59,777 bases of DNA from Pseudomonadota bacterium. Its GTDB lineage: Bacteria; Pseudomonadota; Alphaproteobacteria; Caulobacterales; Caulobacteraceae. Shown here one piece after another: positions 50,966 to 59,247 of this stretch; the stretch's first letter is position 1; each line of letters starts with the position of its first letter. Both the position numbers and the translations under genes were made by a program. The notes under the pieces are model-generated. The model was given only the letters and a program-made list of their open reading frames with translations, did no database searches and was not told the DNA's origin. Location of the stretch: the NCBI GenBank assembly GCA_019348195.1, contig JAHWJX010000005.1:1-59777 (forward strand), given 5' to 3'.

Positions 50966-52930
50966 ATGCGAGTTCTAGCCGTCTTCACAGCCGTCGCCGC
51001 CGTCCTGGCTGCGGGCACGGCGTCTGTCACGGGAACCTCCGCACTCGCCCAGACCCCAAGCGCACCACCCCTGGCGGCCTACGCCCGCCCGCCTGCTGCG
51101 AACGACGCCGTGGTCTCCCCCGACGGCGCCCGGGTCGCCTATGTCGAGACGCAGGGCGACAAGCGCACCGTCCGCATCCGGACCTTCTCCGGGCAGGTCC
51201 TGGCCGCCCTGAACGCGGGGGACCGCGCCGTGCTGTTCCTCGAATGGGCTGGGCCCGACCATGTGCTCATCGTGACGCGCGGGCCCGTGGGCCCGTTCCA
51301 GACGCCGGTAGGGGAGATACCCCGCCAGGACATGAACGTGGCGGTCAGCTACGACCTCTCCACGCGGGCGAGCGCGGGAATGCTCAACAACATTCCCGGG
51401 CTGACGGGGGCCATCAGCAGCTACCCCCGTCGGATCGCGTTTGAGAACCGCGCTGCGGTGATGGTCACGGCTCTCAACATCAGCAAGAACGGCGTCGGCG
51501 GTTTCGAGTACGCCCCCTACCGCGTCGATCCTCGCACGGGCCGCGGCGTCCAGGTGGGCTCCGGGTCCCTGGACGTCACCCACTGGCTGGCGCGCCCGAA
51601 CGGGGATGTGGCCGCCCGCTCCGTCCGCCGATCCAACGGAGACTGGCTGCTGCAGACGCGTCGCGGCGCCGGCTGGGCCGAGTTGGCGCGAGTCCCCGCC
51701 AGTGTCGCCACCCCCAACCTGCTGGGCTTCGGCCGCGACGGCCGCAGCCTTCTCGTCTTCGGCGGCCCGAACGGCCGGAACGGCCTACAAGAGATCGCCC
51801 CCGACACGGGAAACTGGAGCGCACCCCTGCCGGAGGCCTCCTTCGCACCCCCCACCTACTTCGACCGGAGCGGCGACGGCCGGGTGCTGGCCGCCTTCGG
51901 CCCCGCCTTCGACGCCGCCCCCATAATCTACGATCCCGCGCTTCGGACGAGCTGGGCGGTCGCAGGCCGAAGCTTCCCCGGCAAGCAGCTGCGCTTGATC
52001 GACATGGCGGACGACCGCCGCACCCTGATCTTGGGCGTGTCCGAGGCCGGCGGCCCGGAGTCCACCTATGTTCTGGACCTGGACGCCAAGCGCGCCGATC
52101 TCGTGGGAGAGGAGTATCCCGACCTCCCGGCCGAGGCCGTGGCGCCCCTTCGCGAGATCAGTTTCAAGGCGGGGGACGGCACGGCGCTCGAGGCCGTGCT
52201 GACCACTCCTCGCGGACGTGAACCCAAAGGCCTGCCGCTCGTCGTGCTGGCCCAGGGGTTGTCGAGGAACGAAGAGCCCCGCTTCGACTGGGTCGCCCAG
52301 GCTTTGGCTTCGCGGGGTTACGCCGTGCTTCAAGTGGACTCGCGCGACTCCGGCCCTGGTCGCGAGCGGGCCGGCGACGGTCAGTTCGGCCGCAAGCTCC
52401 AGACCGACCTCAGCGACGCCGTCCGCCACCTGGCCTCCACCGGTCTGGCCGACCTCGGCCGGGTCTGCATCGTGGGGCTGGGCGACCACGGCGGCTACGC
52501 GGCCCTGGCCGGCGTCACGGTGGAAGCCGCGCCCTACCGCTGCGCCGTGGCCGTCGGCGCCCGCTCGGACGTTCGCGCCGAACTGCGGTCCCTGAAAGAG
52601 GCCGCCGGCGGTTCGGCGGAGGCGCGCTACGCCGCCGCTCTGCGCCGGCTCGGGGTATCAGGCCCAGGCGACGACCGGCTGGACCCGATCCTGCCCGCGC
52701 GTCAAGCCGCGCGCGGCCGGGCGCCCGTTATGTTGTTGCATGCCGCGAACGATCCCAGCGTCCCGGCTGCCGACGCCCGGTCCATGCAGACGGCGCTCCG
52801 CCGCGCCGGGCGGACGGCCGAACTGATCGTGGTTCCCGACGCCGACAGCGGCCTCACGCGGGAAGCCGCCCGCTTGCGCGTGCTCGCCGAAACGCTGCGC
52901 TTCCTTCAGGCGCACAATCCGCCGGCCTGA
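50966..52930 (+). CDS. Prolyl-oligopeptidase (S9) family protein, apparently inactive
   Basis: An exported 654-residue protein: Sec signal (ending TSALAQ), then a beta-propeller-like region (about 40-370), then an alpha/beta-hydrolase domain. The hydrolase domain keeps the family scaffold (FDWVAQALASRGYAVLQ, RKLQTDLSDAVRHLA, RVCIVG, HGGYAALAG). However, the nucleophile elbow reads GLGDHGGY, with Asp at the Ser position (about residue 507). The oxyanion HGGP motif is QGLSRNE, and the late catalytic His region reads DADSGLTRE, with Ser for His (about 628). The Asp around 596 is kept. It is therefore likely a pseudoenzyme. The ATG has GGGGGA seven bases upstream. Confidence 0.88.
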   Translation: MRVLAVFTAVAAVLAAGTASVTGTSALAQTPSAPPLAAYARPPAANDAVVSPDGARVAYVETQGDKRTVRIRTFSGQVLAALNAGDRAVLFLEWAGPDHVLIVTRGPVGPFQTPVGEIPRQDMNVAVSYDLSTRASAGMLNNIPGLTGAISSYPRRIAFENRAAVMVTALNISKNGVGGFEYAPYRVDPRTGRGVQVGSGSLDVTHWLARPNGDVAARSVRRSNGDWLLQTRRGAGWAELARVPASVATPNLLGFGRDGRSLLVFGGPNGRNGLQEIAPDTGNWSAPLPEASFAPPTYFDRSGDGRVLAAFGPAFDAAPIIYDPALRTSWAVAGRSFPGKQLRLIDMADDRRTLILGVSEAGGPESTYVLDLDAKRADLVGEEYPDLPAEAVAPLREISFKAGDGTALEAVLTTPRGREPKGLPLVVLAQGLSRNEEPRFDWVAQALASRGYAVLQVDSRDSGPGRERAGDGQFGRKLQTDLSDAVRHLASTGLADLGRVCIVGLGDHGGYAALAGVTVEAAPYRCAVAVGARSDVRAELRSLKEAAGGSAEARYAAALRRLGVSGPGDDRLDPILPARQAARGRAPVMLLHAANDPSVPAADARSMQTALRRAGRTAELIVVPDADSGLTREAARLRVLAETLRFLQAHNPPA

Positions 52931-53006
52931 CCTGCGGGACTTTCCGTCAGCCTGGTGGCCTTCGTGAGAAGCACAACCCGCCCGGCGCCCCCGCCCGTCC
53001 CTGATC

Positions 53007-53035
53007 TTGCGTCGGGGCGGGCGCTGGCGTAAGAG
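53007..53035 (+). promoter_or_regulatory. Candidate promoter for rpmI-rplT
   Basis: TTGCGT (53007-53012) and TAAGAG (53030-53035) are 17 bases apart. Transcription from here would give a leader of about 80 bases containing the hairpin at 53049-53083. Confidence 0.4.
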
Positions 53036-53048
53036 CGCCGCTCTCTCC

Positions 53049-53083
53049 GAACCGCCGGGCCCAAAGGCATGCCTGGGCGGTTC
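53049..53083 (+). promoter_or_regulatory. Hairpin in the rpmI leader
   Basis: GAACCGCC (53049-53056) pairs perfectly with GGCGGTTC (53076-53083), with a possible inner stem, followed by TTCCCCTCTCC. L35-L20 operons are often autoregulated by L20 binding a structured leader. This may be the equivalent in this lineage, or an attenuator. AGAGGA at 53095-53100 is far from the rpmI start unless a small GGGC/GCCC hairpin brings it near. Confidence 0.5.
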
Positions 53084-53122
53084 TTCCCCTCTCCAGAGGA
53101 CGGGCCCCGCGCCCGCTGTGAA

Positions 53123-53323
53123 ATGCCCAAACTGAAGACCAAGTCAGGCGCGAAGAAGCGCTTCAAACTCACCGCGCTCGGGCGCATCAAGGCCGGGGTG
53201 ATCGGCAAGCGCCACCGCCTGATCAGCCACAACGCCAAATACATCCGCCAGAAGCGCGGCACCCAGATCATCGCCCGGTCCGACCAGGACATGATCAAGT
53301 CCTACATGCCGTACGGGAGCTGA
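53123..53323 (+). CDS. rpmI: Large-subunit ribosomal protein L35
   Basis: L35 is a small, very basic 50S protein. [20 protein letters not shown] and the block [19 protein letters not shown] are diagnostic. 66 residues, the normal size. The ATG at 53123 is chosen; the longer frame from 53069 is upstream leader. The gene leads into rplT with a gap of four bases. Confidence 0.97.
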   Translation: MPKLKTKSGAKKRFKLTALGRIKAGVIGKRHRLISHNAKYIRQKRGTQIIARSDQDMIKSYMPYGS

Positions 53324-53327
53324 TCGC

Positions 53328-53702
53328 ATGGCCCGCGTGAAACGGGGCGTCACCAGCCACGCCCGCCACAAGAAGGTGCTGGAGCAAGCCAAGGGCTTCT
53401 ACGGCCGCCGCAAGAACACCATCCGCGTCGCCAAACAGGCGGTCGACAAGGCCGGCCAGTACGCCTACCGCGACCGCAAGGTGCGCAAGCGCAACTTCCG
53501 CTCGCTGTGGATCCAGCGGATCAACGCCGCGGCCCGCCAGGAAGGCTTCACCTACAGCCAGTTCATCCATGGGCTGGAGCTCGCCGGCGTCGACATCGAC
53601 CGCAAGGTCCTGGCCGACCTCGCGGGTCAGGAGCCGGCGGCCTTTACGGCGATCGCGACCCAGGTGCGCACCGCCCTGCAGAACAACACCGTCGCGGCCT
53701 AG
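53328..53702 (+). CDS. rplT: Large-subunit ribosomal protein L20
   Basis: L20 binds 23S rRNA early in 50S assembly and usually represses its own operon. [36 protein letters not shown] and the C-terminal NRKVLADLA-type block ([16 protein letters not shown]) are typical. 124 residues. It is the second gene after rpmI and is followed by palindromic sequence and pheS. Confidence 0.97.
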   Translation: MARVKRGVTSHARHKKVLEQAKGFYGRRKNTIRVAKQAVDKAGQYAYRDRKVRKRNFRSLWIQRINAAARQEGFTYSQFIHGLELAGVDIDRKVLADLAGQEPAAFTAIATQVRTALQNNTVAA

Positions 53703-53714
53703 GCTCTCCACGGC

Positions 53715-53756
53715 TCATCCCCGCGCAAGCGGGAATTCCCGCAAGCGGGGACCCGG
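53715..53756. repeat. REP-like palindromic element between rplT and pheS
   Basis: The segment holds nested palindromes: CCCGC/GCGGG pairs around GCAA and around AA, within an outer TCATCCCCGC ... GCGGGGACCC pair. Similar TCATCCCCGC/GCGGGGACCC palindromes are scattered between genes in many Alphaproteobacteria. It may stabilise the rplT mRNA end. Confidence 0.6.
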
Positions 53757-53800
53757 CCTACGGTTGAGCGCTTCCGCCGGCGGCTTCGGCCGTTAAACGC

Positions 53801-53826
53801 CTGGTTCCCGCCGCCGCGGGAACCAG
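53801..53826 (+). promoter_or_regulatory. 11-bp hairpin immediately upstream of pheS
   Basis: CTGGTTCCCGC (53801-53811) pairs perfectly with GCGGGAACCAG (53816-53826) around a CGCC loop. It ends 11 bases before the pheS ATG and includes or touches the likely ribosome site region (GCGGA at 53826-53830). There is no T tract. It may control translation of pheS or protect the mRNA. Confidence 0.6.
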
Positions 53827-53837
53827 CGGAAATCCCC

Positions 53838-54908
53838 ATGGACCTACAGGCCCTCGAGACCGATCTCCTATCCCGGATCGCCCAGGCGCCCGACCCCGCC
53901 ACGCTGGAGTCGGTGCGCCTGACGGCGCTGGGCAAGACCGGCGCCATTTCGCAACTTCTGAAGTCGCTGGGCGCCATGTCGCCCGAGGAACGGCGGGTGC
54001 GCGGCCCGGAGATCAACGGGTTGCGCGACCGAATCCAGACCGCGCTGGCCGCCCGCCGCGACGGGCTCGAAGCCGCCGCCCTCGATGCGCGGCTGGCCTC
54101 CGAGCGCGTGGACCTGACCCTTCCCGCCCCGCCCCGCCGGCGCGGCTCGGTCCACCCCACCATGCAGGTGATGGACGAGCTGATCGCCGTCTTCGCCGAG
54201 ATGGGCTTCGCCGTGGCCGAAGGTCCGGACATCGAGGACGACTGGCACAACTTCACCGCGCTGAACTTCCCGCCGGACCACCCCGCGCGCGACACCCACG
54301 ACACCTTCTTCCTGAACCCCGGCCCCGACGGCGTCGCCGGGCTGCTGCGCACCCACACCAGCCCGGTTCAGGTCCGCACCATGCAGAAGGGGGGCGCGCC
54401 CGTGCGCATCATCGCGCCCGGCCGCGTCTATCGTAAGGATTACGACCAGACCCACGTGCCGGTGTTCCACCAGATCGAAGGCCTGGTGGTCGATCGGGGC
54501 ATCCACATGGGCCACCTCAAGTGGACTCTGGAGACCTTCATCGCGCGCTTCTTCGAGACTGACGCGGTGACAACCCGCTTCCGCCCCCACCACTTCCCCT
54601 TCACCGAACCCTCGGCCGAGATGGACGTGCAGTACGAGCGCATCGAGGGCGGCATTCAGATCGGCCGGGGAACCCGCTGGCTGGAGGTCCTGGGCTGCGG
54701 TATGGTCCACCCCAGGGTGCTGGCCAACTGCGGCATCGACCCTGACGAGTTCCAGGGCTTCGCCTGGGGCATGGGCGTCGATCGCCTCGCCATGCTGAAA
54801 TACGGCATCCCCGACGTCCGCGACATGTTCGCCGCCGACCCCCGCTGGCTGGCGCACTACGGGTTCTCGCCGTTCGCGGCGCCCAATCCGGCGTCCGGGC
54901 TGAGCTGA
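53838..54908 (+). CDS. pheS: Phenylalanine-tRNA ligase alpha subunit
   Basis: PheS carries the aminoacylation site of the alpha2-beta2 enzyme. The N-terminal coiled-coil tRNA-binding arm (about 1-95) is followed by the class II core: [19 protein letters not shown], motif 2 ([20 protein letters not shown]), the [14 protein letters not shown] block and motif 3 ([16 protein letters not shown]). 356 residues, the usual length. The ATG is preceded by a strong hairpin. The beta subunit gene follows after one unknown gene. Confidence 0.98.
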   Translation: MDLQALETDLLSRIAQAPDPATLESVRLTALGKTGAISQLLKSLGAMSPEERRVRGPEINGLRDRIQTALAARRDGLEAAALDARLASERVDLTLPAPPRRRGSVHPTMQVMDELIAVFAEMGFAVAEGPDIEDDWHNFTALNFPPDHPARDTHDTFFLNPGPDGVAGLLRTHTSPVQVRTMQKGGAPVRIIAPGRVYRKDYDQTHVPVFHQIEGLVVDRGIHMGHLKWTLETFIARFFETDAVTTRFRPHHFPFTEPSAEMDVQYERIEGGIQIGRGTRWLEVLGCGMVHPRVLANCGIDPDEFQGFAWGMGVDRLAMLKYGIPDVRDMFAADPRWLAHYGFSPFAAPNPASGLS

Positions 54909-54919
54909 GAACGCCCGCC

Positions 54920-55309
54920 ATGATCAACCGTGAAATCCGGACCACGGCCACGGACCTGCGCGCGCCCCGCTTCCAGGACCAGGAGGTCTGGCTCCCGGCC
55001 CTGATGATGGCTGCGCTCCAGGCGGGAGAGCGCGCCATCACGGGCCGCAGCTTCAGCAACTGCCTGCTGCACGGACCCGCGGTCTTCCTGGCGGCGGGAG
55101 GCAACGCCATGAACGCCTGCAACATGGGCTTCACGGGCGGGGACACGCGGAACCTGCTGCTGCGCCCTGTCTCCCCCACGGGCGTGATCGGGGCGATCCC
55201 CTTTGTCGACTGTCGCTTCGAATGGTGCGACTTCGACGCGGTGGGCTTCACGGGCAATGAGGCCTTCATCGCCTCCATCCTGGGCGTGCCGGAGGGCGAA
55301 GTCGGATGA
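54920..55309 (+). CDS. Unknown protein between pheS and pheT, possibly beta-helical
   Basis: A 129-residue protein of no recognised family. It begins [19 protein letters not shown] and its middle has short repeated strands with aromatic and Cys positions ([22 protein letters not shown], then [18 protein letters not shown]), which resemble the rungs of a single-strand beta-helix or pentapeptide-like fold. No signal peptide or TM helix is seen. It is 11 bases after pheS and overlaps the pheT start by 4 bases (ATGA), so it is translated within the pheST operon. Function is unknown; a role in stress or tRNA charging is guesswork. Confidence 0.8.
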   Translation: MINREIRTTATDLRAPRFQDQEVWLPALMMAALQAGERAITGRSFSNCLLHGPAVFLAAGGNAMNACNMGFTGGDTRNLLLRPVSPTGVIGAIPFVDCRFEWCDFDAVGFTGNEAFIASILGVPEGEVG

Positions 55310-57756
55310 AGTTCACCCCCTCCTGGCTGCGCGACCACCTCCAAACCTCCGCCTCCACGACGGAGATCGCCGAGGCCATGACCATGGCCGGGCTGGAGGT
55401 CGAGTCCGTCGAAGATCCGTCCGCCAAACTGGCCCCCTTCACCGCGGCGCGCATCGTGGAGGCCGTGCAGCATCCCAACGCCGACCGCCTGCGCGTCTGT
55501 CAGGTCGACACCGTCCAGGGCCGGCTGGAGATCGTCTGCGGCGCCCCGAACGCGCGCGCCGGCCTGGTCACCGTCTTCGCCCCGGTCGGGACCTACATCC
55601 CGGGTACAGGGATCACGCTCGAGCCCCGCCCCGTCCGCGGCGTGGTCTCCAACGGCATGCTCTGCTCCGCCGCCGAGCTGGAGGTATCCGCGGAGTCGGA
55701 CGGCATCGTTGAGCTCGACCCGGCGCTGGATGTCGGCACGCCCGCCGCCGCCATCTTCGGCGCCGAGCCGGTGATCGACTTCGAGGTCACCCCCAACCGC
55801 CCGGACTGGCTGGGCGTCCAGGGCATCGCGCGGGACCTGGCCGCGGCCGGCCTAGGCCGCTTCACGGACCGCCAGCCCGAGCCGGTCGCGGGCCGCTTTC
55901 CCTGCCCGATCAGCGTGCGCATCGAAGCGCCCGAGCTCTGCCCCGTTTTCGCCGGCCGTCTGATCCGGGGCGTTCGCAACGGCCCCTCCCCCGACTGGCT
56001 CCAGGCCCGCCTCAAGGCGGTCGGCCTCAAGCCCATCAGCGCCCTGGTGGACGTCACCCAGTATCTCACCTTCGACCGCGCCCGGCCGCTGCACGTCTAT
56101 GACGCGGGCAAGCTGGTCGGGACGGCGGTGATCGCGCGCGCCGGCAAGCCCGCGCCGAAGCCCGCGGCGGACGACCACTTCGACGCGACCCGGTCACCCG
56201 AGCACGCCGACGAACAGCTCATCGCGCTGGACGGCCGCACCTATGACCTGACCGAGGCCATGTGCGTCATCGCCGACGCCCACGGCTCCCGGCCCATCGG
56301 CCTGGGCGGCGTCATGGGCGGGGCCAGCACCGGCTGCGACGAGACCACGACGGACGTCTTCATCGAGAGCGCCTGGTTCGCCCCCATCGCCACCGCCCGC
56401 ACCGGCCGCACCCTGGGCCTCAGCTCCGACGCCCAGTACCGCTTCGCCCGCGGCGTGGACCCCGGCTCCGTTCTTCCCGGCCTGGAGCTCGCCACCGCGC
56501 TGATCTTGGAGCTCTGCGGCGGCGAGCCCTCCGAGATCACCGTGGCCGGCGCCCCGCCCGAAGCCCCCGAAGCCTTCCCGTTCGACCCGGCCTATGTCGA
56601 GCGCCTGAGCGGGCTGTCCATCCCGCGCGCCCGCACGCTGGAGATCCTGACCGCGCTCGGCTTCGGCCTGGAGGATGCGGGTGAGGCGGTCCGCGTCCAG
56701 CCGCCCAGCTGGCGCCGCGATGTCGAGGGCAAGGCCGACCTGGTCGAGGAGGTCGCCCGCATCCAGGGCTACGCCGCCCTGCCCTCCACGCCCCTGCCGC
56801 CCGCCCAGCCCCGCCCCGGCGGCGTGCTCACGCCCCTGCAGGCTCGCGCGCGCACCGCCCGCCGTGCGCTGGCGGCCGCCGGCTACCAGGAGGCGGTCAC
56901 CTGGTCCTTCACCGCACGCGACAAGGCCCGGCTGTTCGAGGGAGGGCAGGACGCGCTGGTCGTGGCCAACCCGATCGCCTCGGACCTGGACTGCATGCGC
57001 CCCAGCGCCCTGCCCAATCTGATCGAGGCGGCCGGCCGCAGCGCCGCGCGCGGCTTCCCCGACCTGGCCCTGTTCGAGATCGGCCCCCTCTATCTGGAGG
57101 CCACGCCTGGGGGTCAGAAGCTCGCGGCCGCCGCCGTCCTGGCCCCCCATCCCCCCCGGCGCTGGGACGGAGGCACGGAGGACCCGCTGTTCAGCCTCAA
57201 GGCCGACCTCCAGGCCCTGCTGCTCGAACTCGGCGCGCCAACGGCCTCGTTGCAGGTCGTCCAGGGCGAGGCCTCGAGCTGGTGGCATCCGGGCCGCAGC
57301 GCTTCCATCAAGCTTGGCCCCAAGGTGACCCTGGCCGAGTTCGGCGAACTGCATCCGCGCGTGCTCAAGGCGCTGGACGTCTCCGGCCCGCTGTACGGCT
57401 TCGAGCTCTTGCTGGGCGCCATCCCCGAACCGCGCCGCAGCCGCGGCAAGACCCGCCCCGCGCCGGCCCTGTCCCCGCTTCAGCCGCTCACCCGCGACTT
57501 CGCCTTTGTGGTCTCCGCCGACCGCCCCGCCGGCGATCTGGTCCGCGCCGCCGCCTCGGCCGACAAGGTCCTGATCAGCGAAGTGCGCGTGTTCGACGTC
57601 TACCGCGGCCCTGGCGTGCCGGAAGGGTCCAAGTCCGTCGCCCTGCAGGTCACCCTGCAACCCCGCGACAAGACCCTGACGGACGCGGAGATCGAAGCCT
57701 TGTCGGCCCGGATCGTCGCGGCGGCCGCAAAGCTCGGCGCCGAGCTCAGGCGCTGA
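55306..57756 (+). CDS. pheT: Phenylalanine-tRNA ligase beta subunit
   Basis: PheT completes PheRS; it contains tRNA-recognition and editing domains. The start [14 protein letters not shown], the EMAP-like tRNA-binding domain with [12 protein letters not shown], the B3/4 editing region ([20 protein letters not shown], around 155), the B5 domain and the C-terminal ferredoxin-like anticodon-binding domain (TRDFAFVV ... [20 protein letters not shown]) are in order. 816 residues, the long form. The ATG overlaps the unknown gene's stop. Confidence 0.97.
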   Translation: MKFTPSWLRDHLQTSASTTEIAEAMTMAGLEVESVEDPSAKLAPFTAARIVEAVQHPNADRLRVCQVDTVQGRLEIVCGAPNARAGLVTVFAPVGTYIPGTGITLEPRPVRGVVSNGMLCSAAELEVSAESDGIVELDPALDVGTPAAAIFGAEPVIDFEVTPNRPDWLGVQGIARDLAAAGLGRFTDRQPEPVAGRFPCPISVRIEAPELCPVFAGRLIRGVRNGPSPDWLQARLKAVGLKPISALVDVTQYLTFDRARPLHVYDAGKLVGTAVIARAGKPAPKPAADDHFDATRSPEHADEQLIALDGRTYDLTEAMCVIADAHGSRPIGLGGVMGGASTGCDETTTDVFIESAWFAPIATARTGRTLGLSSDAQYRFARGVDPGSVLPGLELATALILELCGGEPSEITVAGAPPEAPEAFPFDPAYVERLSGLSIPRARTLEILTALGFGLEDAGEAVRVQPPSWRRDVEGKADLVEEVARIQGYAALPSTPLPPAQPRPGGVLTPLQARARTARRALAAAGYQEAVTWSFTARDKARLFEGGQDALVVANPIASDLDCMRPSALPNLIEAAGRSAARGFPDLALFEIGPLYLEATPGGQKLAAAAVLAPHPPRRWDGGTEDPLFSLKADLQALLLELGAPTASLQVVQGEASSWWHPGRSASIKLGPKVTLAEFGELHPRVLKALDVSGPLYGFELLLGAIPEPRRSRGKTRPAPALSPLQPLTRDFAFVVSADRPAGDLVRAAASADKVLISEVRVFDVYRGPGVPEGSKSVALQVTLQPRDKTLTDAEIEALSARIVAAAAKLGAELRR

Positions 57757-57801
57757 CGCGCCGGCGGGAGCGGCATCGGTCTTGCTGCGTTAAGGTTTGT
57801 C

Positions 57802-58206
57802 ATGCCCACGCCCCCCGCTCTTCGCCCCGCAGCCGCGATCGCCCTGCTGCTGCTGGCCGCCGCCTGCCAGAGCAATCCCAAACAGGTGGTGCTGAACCTC
57901 GACACCACCGACCCCCGCTGGCAGAGCCGCCGCTGCATCGCCCATCGCAAGGCCGCGGCCGACTACAATGACGGCGAGCGCACCCGCGCCGTGGTGGGCC
58001 TGGCCGACTACGCGGCCCCCTTTGTCGGCACCGCCGCCTCGAGCCTGCTGAGCTGGGGCAAGGATCCCCAGCGCGCCGCCCTGAACGAGCGCATCCAGCG
58101 CGACTGCGTGACCCCCGCGCGCGTCGTGCTCCGCAGCTATGTCGCCAACGGCCGCGAGGTGAACTACCGGGCCAAACCCTACGGCCGCCGCCCCGTCCGG
58201 CGCTAG
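57802..58206 (+). CDS. Small putative lipoprotein
   Basis: A 134-residue protein with a lipoprotein signal (IALLLLAAACQSN; lipobox LAAC). The mature part has two cysteines (RRCIAH, RDCVTP) and no recognised domain; a moderately hydrophobic segment (VVGLADYAAPFVGTAASSLLS) lies in the middle. It is 45 bases after pheT on the same strand. Function not recognised. Confidence 0.7.
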   Translation: MPTPPALRPAAAIALLLLAAACQSNPKQVVLNLDTTDPRWQSRRCIAHRKAAADYNDGERTRAVVGLADYAAPFVGTAASSLLSWGKDPQRAALNERIQRDCVTPARVVLRSYVANGREVNYRAKPYGRRPVRR

Positions 58207-58254
58207 CCGAGGCGGGCGCCCGCCCCTCAGCCTGGAGGTTCCAGCGCCTCTCTC

Positions 58255-58482
58255 CCGCTCTCCCCGGCGAAAGCCGGGGCCCACCGCGCCGCCCGCGCCA
58301 TTCGGAGGGATCGCACCCCGCCGGTCGGGACACTTGAGCCAGTCGCGCCCGCGGCCTGGACCCCGGCTTTCGCCGGGGAGAGCGGAAGTGAGGAACGGCG
58401 CCCCGTGGCCCTGACTTCCGCCGGACGCCGCAGCAGCTTGCCTGGCGCGCGGACCTGCCCCCTAATCCCGCTCTCCCCGCGG
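58255..58482. repeat. Inverted REP-like hairpin repeats
   Basis: Two 28-base copies in opposite orientation lie at 58255-58282 and 58358-58385. Each has a CCCCGGC GAAA GCCGGGG-type hairpin plus a CCGCTCT flank, and they match apart from one base. A partial third copy (CCCGCTCTCCCCGCGG) lies at 58467-58482. They fill the 294-base gap between the lipoprotein and eipA genes. Such repeats resemble bacterial REP elements; any function is unknown. Confidence 0.75.
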
Positions 58483-58500
58483 AATGGAAGGAGGCCCCCC

Positions 58501-59130
58501 TCAGAACGGCAGTAGATTCCGCTGGCGGCTGTAGACCAGGTAGCCGACGTTGGCGCCCAGGCGCAGGCCCAGGCCCGCGCGGATGGGCGCCAGGGTCACG
58601 CCCTCGGCCTGCTGGTAGTTAACGCCCAGGCCGCCCACGAGATAGGCCGAGCCCTCCACCCCGGGGTAGCGGCGGAACAGGTCCTCCGGCCGCTGCAGCC
58701 CATAAACCAGGGTGAACACCCGCGCGGCGTTGCCGCCGAAGTCCCAGCCCACGGTCGGCCCCTGCCAGAACACCTCCTGCTGGGTCGCGGGCTGCTTCAT
58801 GTACAGCACGCCGCGGCCATAGCGCAGGCCCACTGCAAAGGCGCCCGAGCCCTCCTGGCCCGCGATATAGGCCGTGGGCCGGCGGCCGTTCTGTTCATTG
58901 GCCACGCGCTCGATGGTGGCCCCGATGGCCTCGGCGGTGACGCCCAGGAAGTTGGATCCGGCCTGGGCCAGCTCCTCGCGACTGTACTCCGGCGCTCGGC
59001 CCGGAGGCGGCGCCCCGGCGGCGGTGCCCTCCACCGGATAGTTGGGCTGGCTGGTCCCGGGCCCCGTGCTGGCGCAGGCCGACAGCCCTCCGGCGGCCAG
59101 GCCGCCCACGATCAGTTTACGACGGTCCAT
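58501..59130 (-). CDS. EipA-like (DUF1134) envelope-integrity lipoprotein
   Basis: A 209-residue exported protein. The signal ([17 protein letters not shown]) has a lipobox LSAC and an RR at the n-region. The DUF1134 domain (from ~50) contains [57 protein letters not shown] and the closing [17 protein letters not shown]. This matches EipA, a periplasmic beta-barrel-like protein important for the cell envelope in Brucella and Caulobacter. The ATG at 59130 is chosen. It is divergent from lepA; two GANTC sites lie just upstream. Confidence 0.85.
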   Translation of the reverse strand: MDRRKLIVGGLAAGGLSACASTGPGTSQPNYPVEGTAAGAPPPGRAPEYSREELAQAGSNFLGVTAEAIGATIERVANEQNGRRPTAYIAGQEGSGAFAVGLRYGRGVLYMKQPATQQEVFWQGPTVGWDFGGNAARVFTLVYGLQRPEDLFRRYPGVEGSAYLVGGLGVNYQQAEGVTLAPIRAGLGLRLGANVGYLVYSRQRNLLPF

Positions 59131-59143
59131 CCGCGCTCTCCCC

Positions 59144-59160
59144 GAATCGTCCCCCGATTC
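59144..59160. promoter_or_regulatory. Pair of GANTC sites upstream of eipA-like gene
   Basis: GAATC (59144-59148) and GATTC (59156-59160) lie 14-30 bases upstream of the eipA-like start, within the eipA-lepA divergent region. If CcrM is present, these could tie expression to the replication cycle. Confidence 0.3.
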
Positions 59161-59247
59161 GAAACCTGCGCCCAAGCTCCGCCCGATTTGCGGCCCGCTC
59201 AAGGCCGGGCGGTCGCCGAGCCGGGTCCGCCCTGCTACATGCCGCCC

